Assembly (NCBI RefSeq): GCF_003205195.1
Contig: NZ_QJRY01000001.1
Span: forward strand, 682,001 to 746,000
DNA length: 64,000 bases
Direction of reading: 5' to 3'
From: Peteryoungia wuzhouensis
Lineage (GTDB): Bacteria; Pseudomonadota; Alphaproteobacteria; Rhizobiales; Rhizobiaceae
A program made the translations under genes and the position numbers. Position 1 is the stretch's first letter. Each line of letters begins with the position of its first letter. This document shows positions 63,447-64,000 of this stretch, piece by piece. The notes under the pieces were generated by a model that saw only the letters and a list, made by a program, of their open reading frames with translations, had not been told where the DNA came from and searched no databases.

Positions 63447-64000
63447 TTATCCCGTCTTGCTTGGTCGACGTCCGGCCAATAGGTCCTTGTGCGCCCCGAG
63501 CAGCTTTGCCATGCGGTCAACAACGATGCGGATTTCCCGTCGATGGCGATCATCGTTGTTCATCACGATCCATTGCCGGTGACGGAGCGCGGCGATCTCT
63601 TCGCCGGTCCGCTCCAGAGTTGGATCAAGGTCACCGACAAAGCATGGCAGGATCGCCATACCGGCTCCGGCCCTGACAAGATCGAGCAGCGAGCGTGGAC
63701 GATTGGCCGTGACGACGATGCGATCCGGCTTATTTTGATGCGGCCAGCGCAGATAGTTTGAGACTGCATTTTCCGTATCCACAGCCAGCCACGGCTCGGC
63801 ACCGATCCAATCACGATTGCGGGCGCGATAGACGGCATAGGCCACCTCGCCTGCGGCGACTGAGGCGAGGTTTGGCTCCTCCGGCTCGAAGGCGCGGATG
63901 CCGATATCGCTTTCACGATGGGCGAGACGGGCCCTTTGCTCGGCAACGTTCATATCGATACGAAAAGCATCTCGCTCCGTACGGATCGCGTGCATGTTCT
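63447..64000 (-). CDS. LysR-family regulator (N-terminus beyond the window)
   Basis: C-terminal part of a LysR-type effector-binding domain, about 184 residues visible; the DNA-binding end lies past 64000. Recognisable features are ESDIGIRAF (start of the first subdomain), NYLRWPHQNKPDRIVVTANRPRSLLDLVRAGAGMAILPCFVGDLDPTLERTGEE (hinge and return strand), and the C-terminal helix REIRIVVDRMAKLLGAHKDLLAG. It converges on the tRNA-His gene. The target genes are outside the window. Confidence 0.87.
   Translation of the reverse strand, partial: NMHAIRTERDAFRIDMNVAEQRARLAHRESDIGIRAFEPEEPNLASVAAGEVAYAVYRARNRDWIGAEPWLAVDTENAVSNYLRWPHQNKPDRIVVTANRPRSLLDLVRAGAGMAILPCFVGDLDPTLERTGEEIAALRHRQWIVMNNDDRHRREIRIVVDRMAKLLGAHKDLLAGRRPSKTG

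Overview
The window reads as chromosomal DNA of a member of the Rhizobiaceae (Rhizobium/Agrobacterium-like Alphaproteobacteria). The evidence is the gene content: RirA, a RamB/ScfR-type regulator facing isocitrate lyase, a PdhS-like cytoplasmic sensor kinase, a phasin, and mmsA. The high GC content and a tRNA-His with the alphaproteobacterial acceptor end (no extra 5' G, A73) agree with this. I see no insertion sequence, phage, integrase, CRISPR array or rRNA.

Layout. 1-4359: the end of an amino-acid-type ABC permease, a DMT exporter, a GntR regulator, and an FrlB/FrlD-like deglycase-kinase pair, probably for Amadori (fructosyl-amine) compounds. Two near-identical palindromes (TTGTCTNACAA) flank the GntR/FrlB divergent promoters. 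4378-5886: a GlxA-type AraC regulator and a small conserved protein. 5978-18520: two giant tandem paralogues (about 2498 and 1574 aa) made almost entirely of an 8-residue Ser/Thr-rich repeat. 19187-23488: a TPR plus GT41 (SPINDLY/OGT-type) protein glycosyltransferase, then UDP-galactopyranose mutase and UDP-glucose 4-epimerase. 24076-29159: an amino-acid/polyamine oxidation block (DadA-like, PuuA-like, PuuB-like, AguB-like). 29172-33300: gluconokinase, a GMC oxidoreductase, RirA, and an iron-binding periplasmic protein.

33384-42465: an M48 protease/DUF898 pair, mmsA, a thioredoxin-reductase-like enzyme with a divergent Rrf2 regulator, LysR, and a DUF1007/membrane protein/HupE cluster with a second HupE gene facing away. 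42640-47213: ilvE, a small gene, isocitrate lyase and its divergent XRE/ImmA-like regulator. 47362-51455: the putrescine transporter potFGHI. 51487-58457: a small membrane protein, AsmA, acetoacetyl-CoA synthetase, an FbpB-type iron permease and a LysE exporter. 58585-64000: a 1294-aa PAS histidine kinase, phasin, tRNA-His and a LysR gene cut by the window end.

The most unusual part is 5978-23488. Two giant, Cys-free, Ser/Thr-rich octad-repeat proteins lie beside a cytosolic-type protein O-glycosyltransferase and two nucleotide-sugar enzymes. Each repeat array is built from modules of 17 octads (136 aa) or 10 octads (80 aa). I propose, as inference, that this is a locus for making heavily O-glycosylated repeat proteins. 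The export route and final location cannot be read from the sequence.
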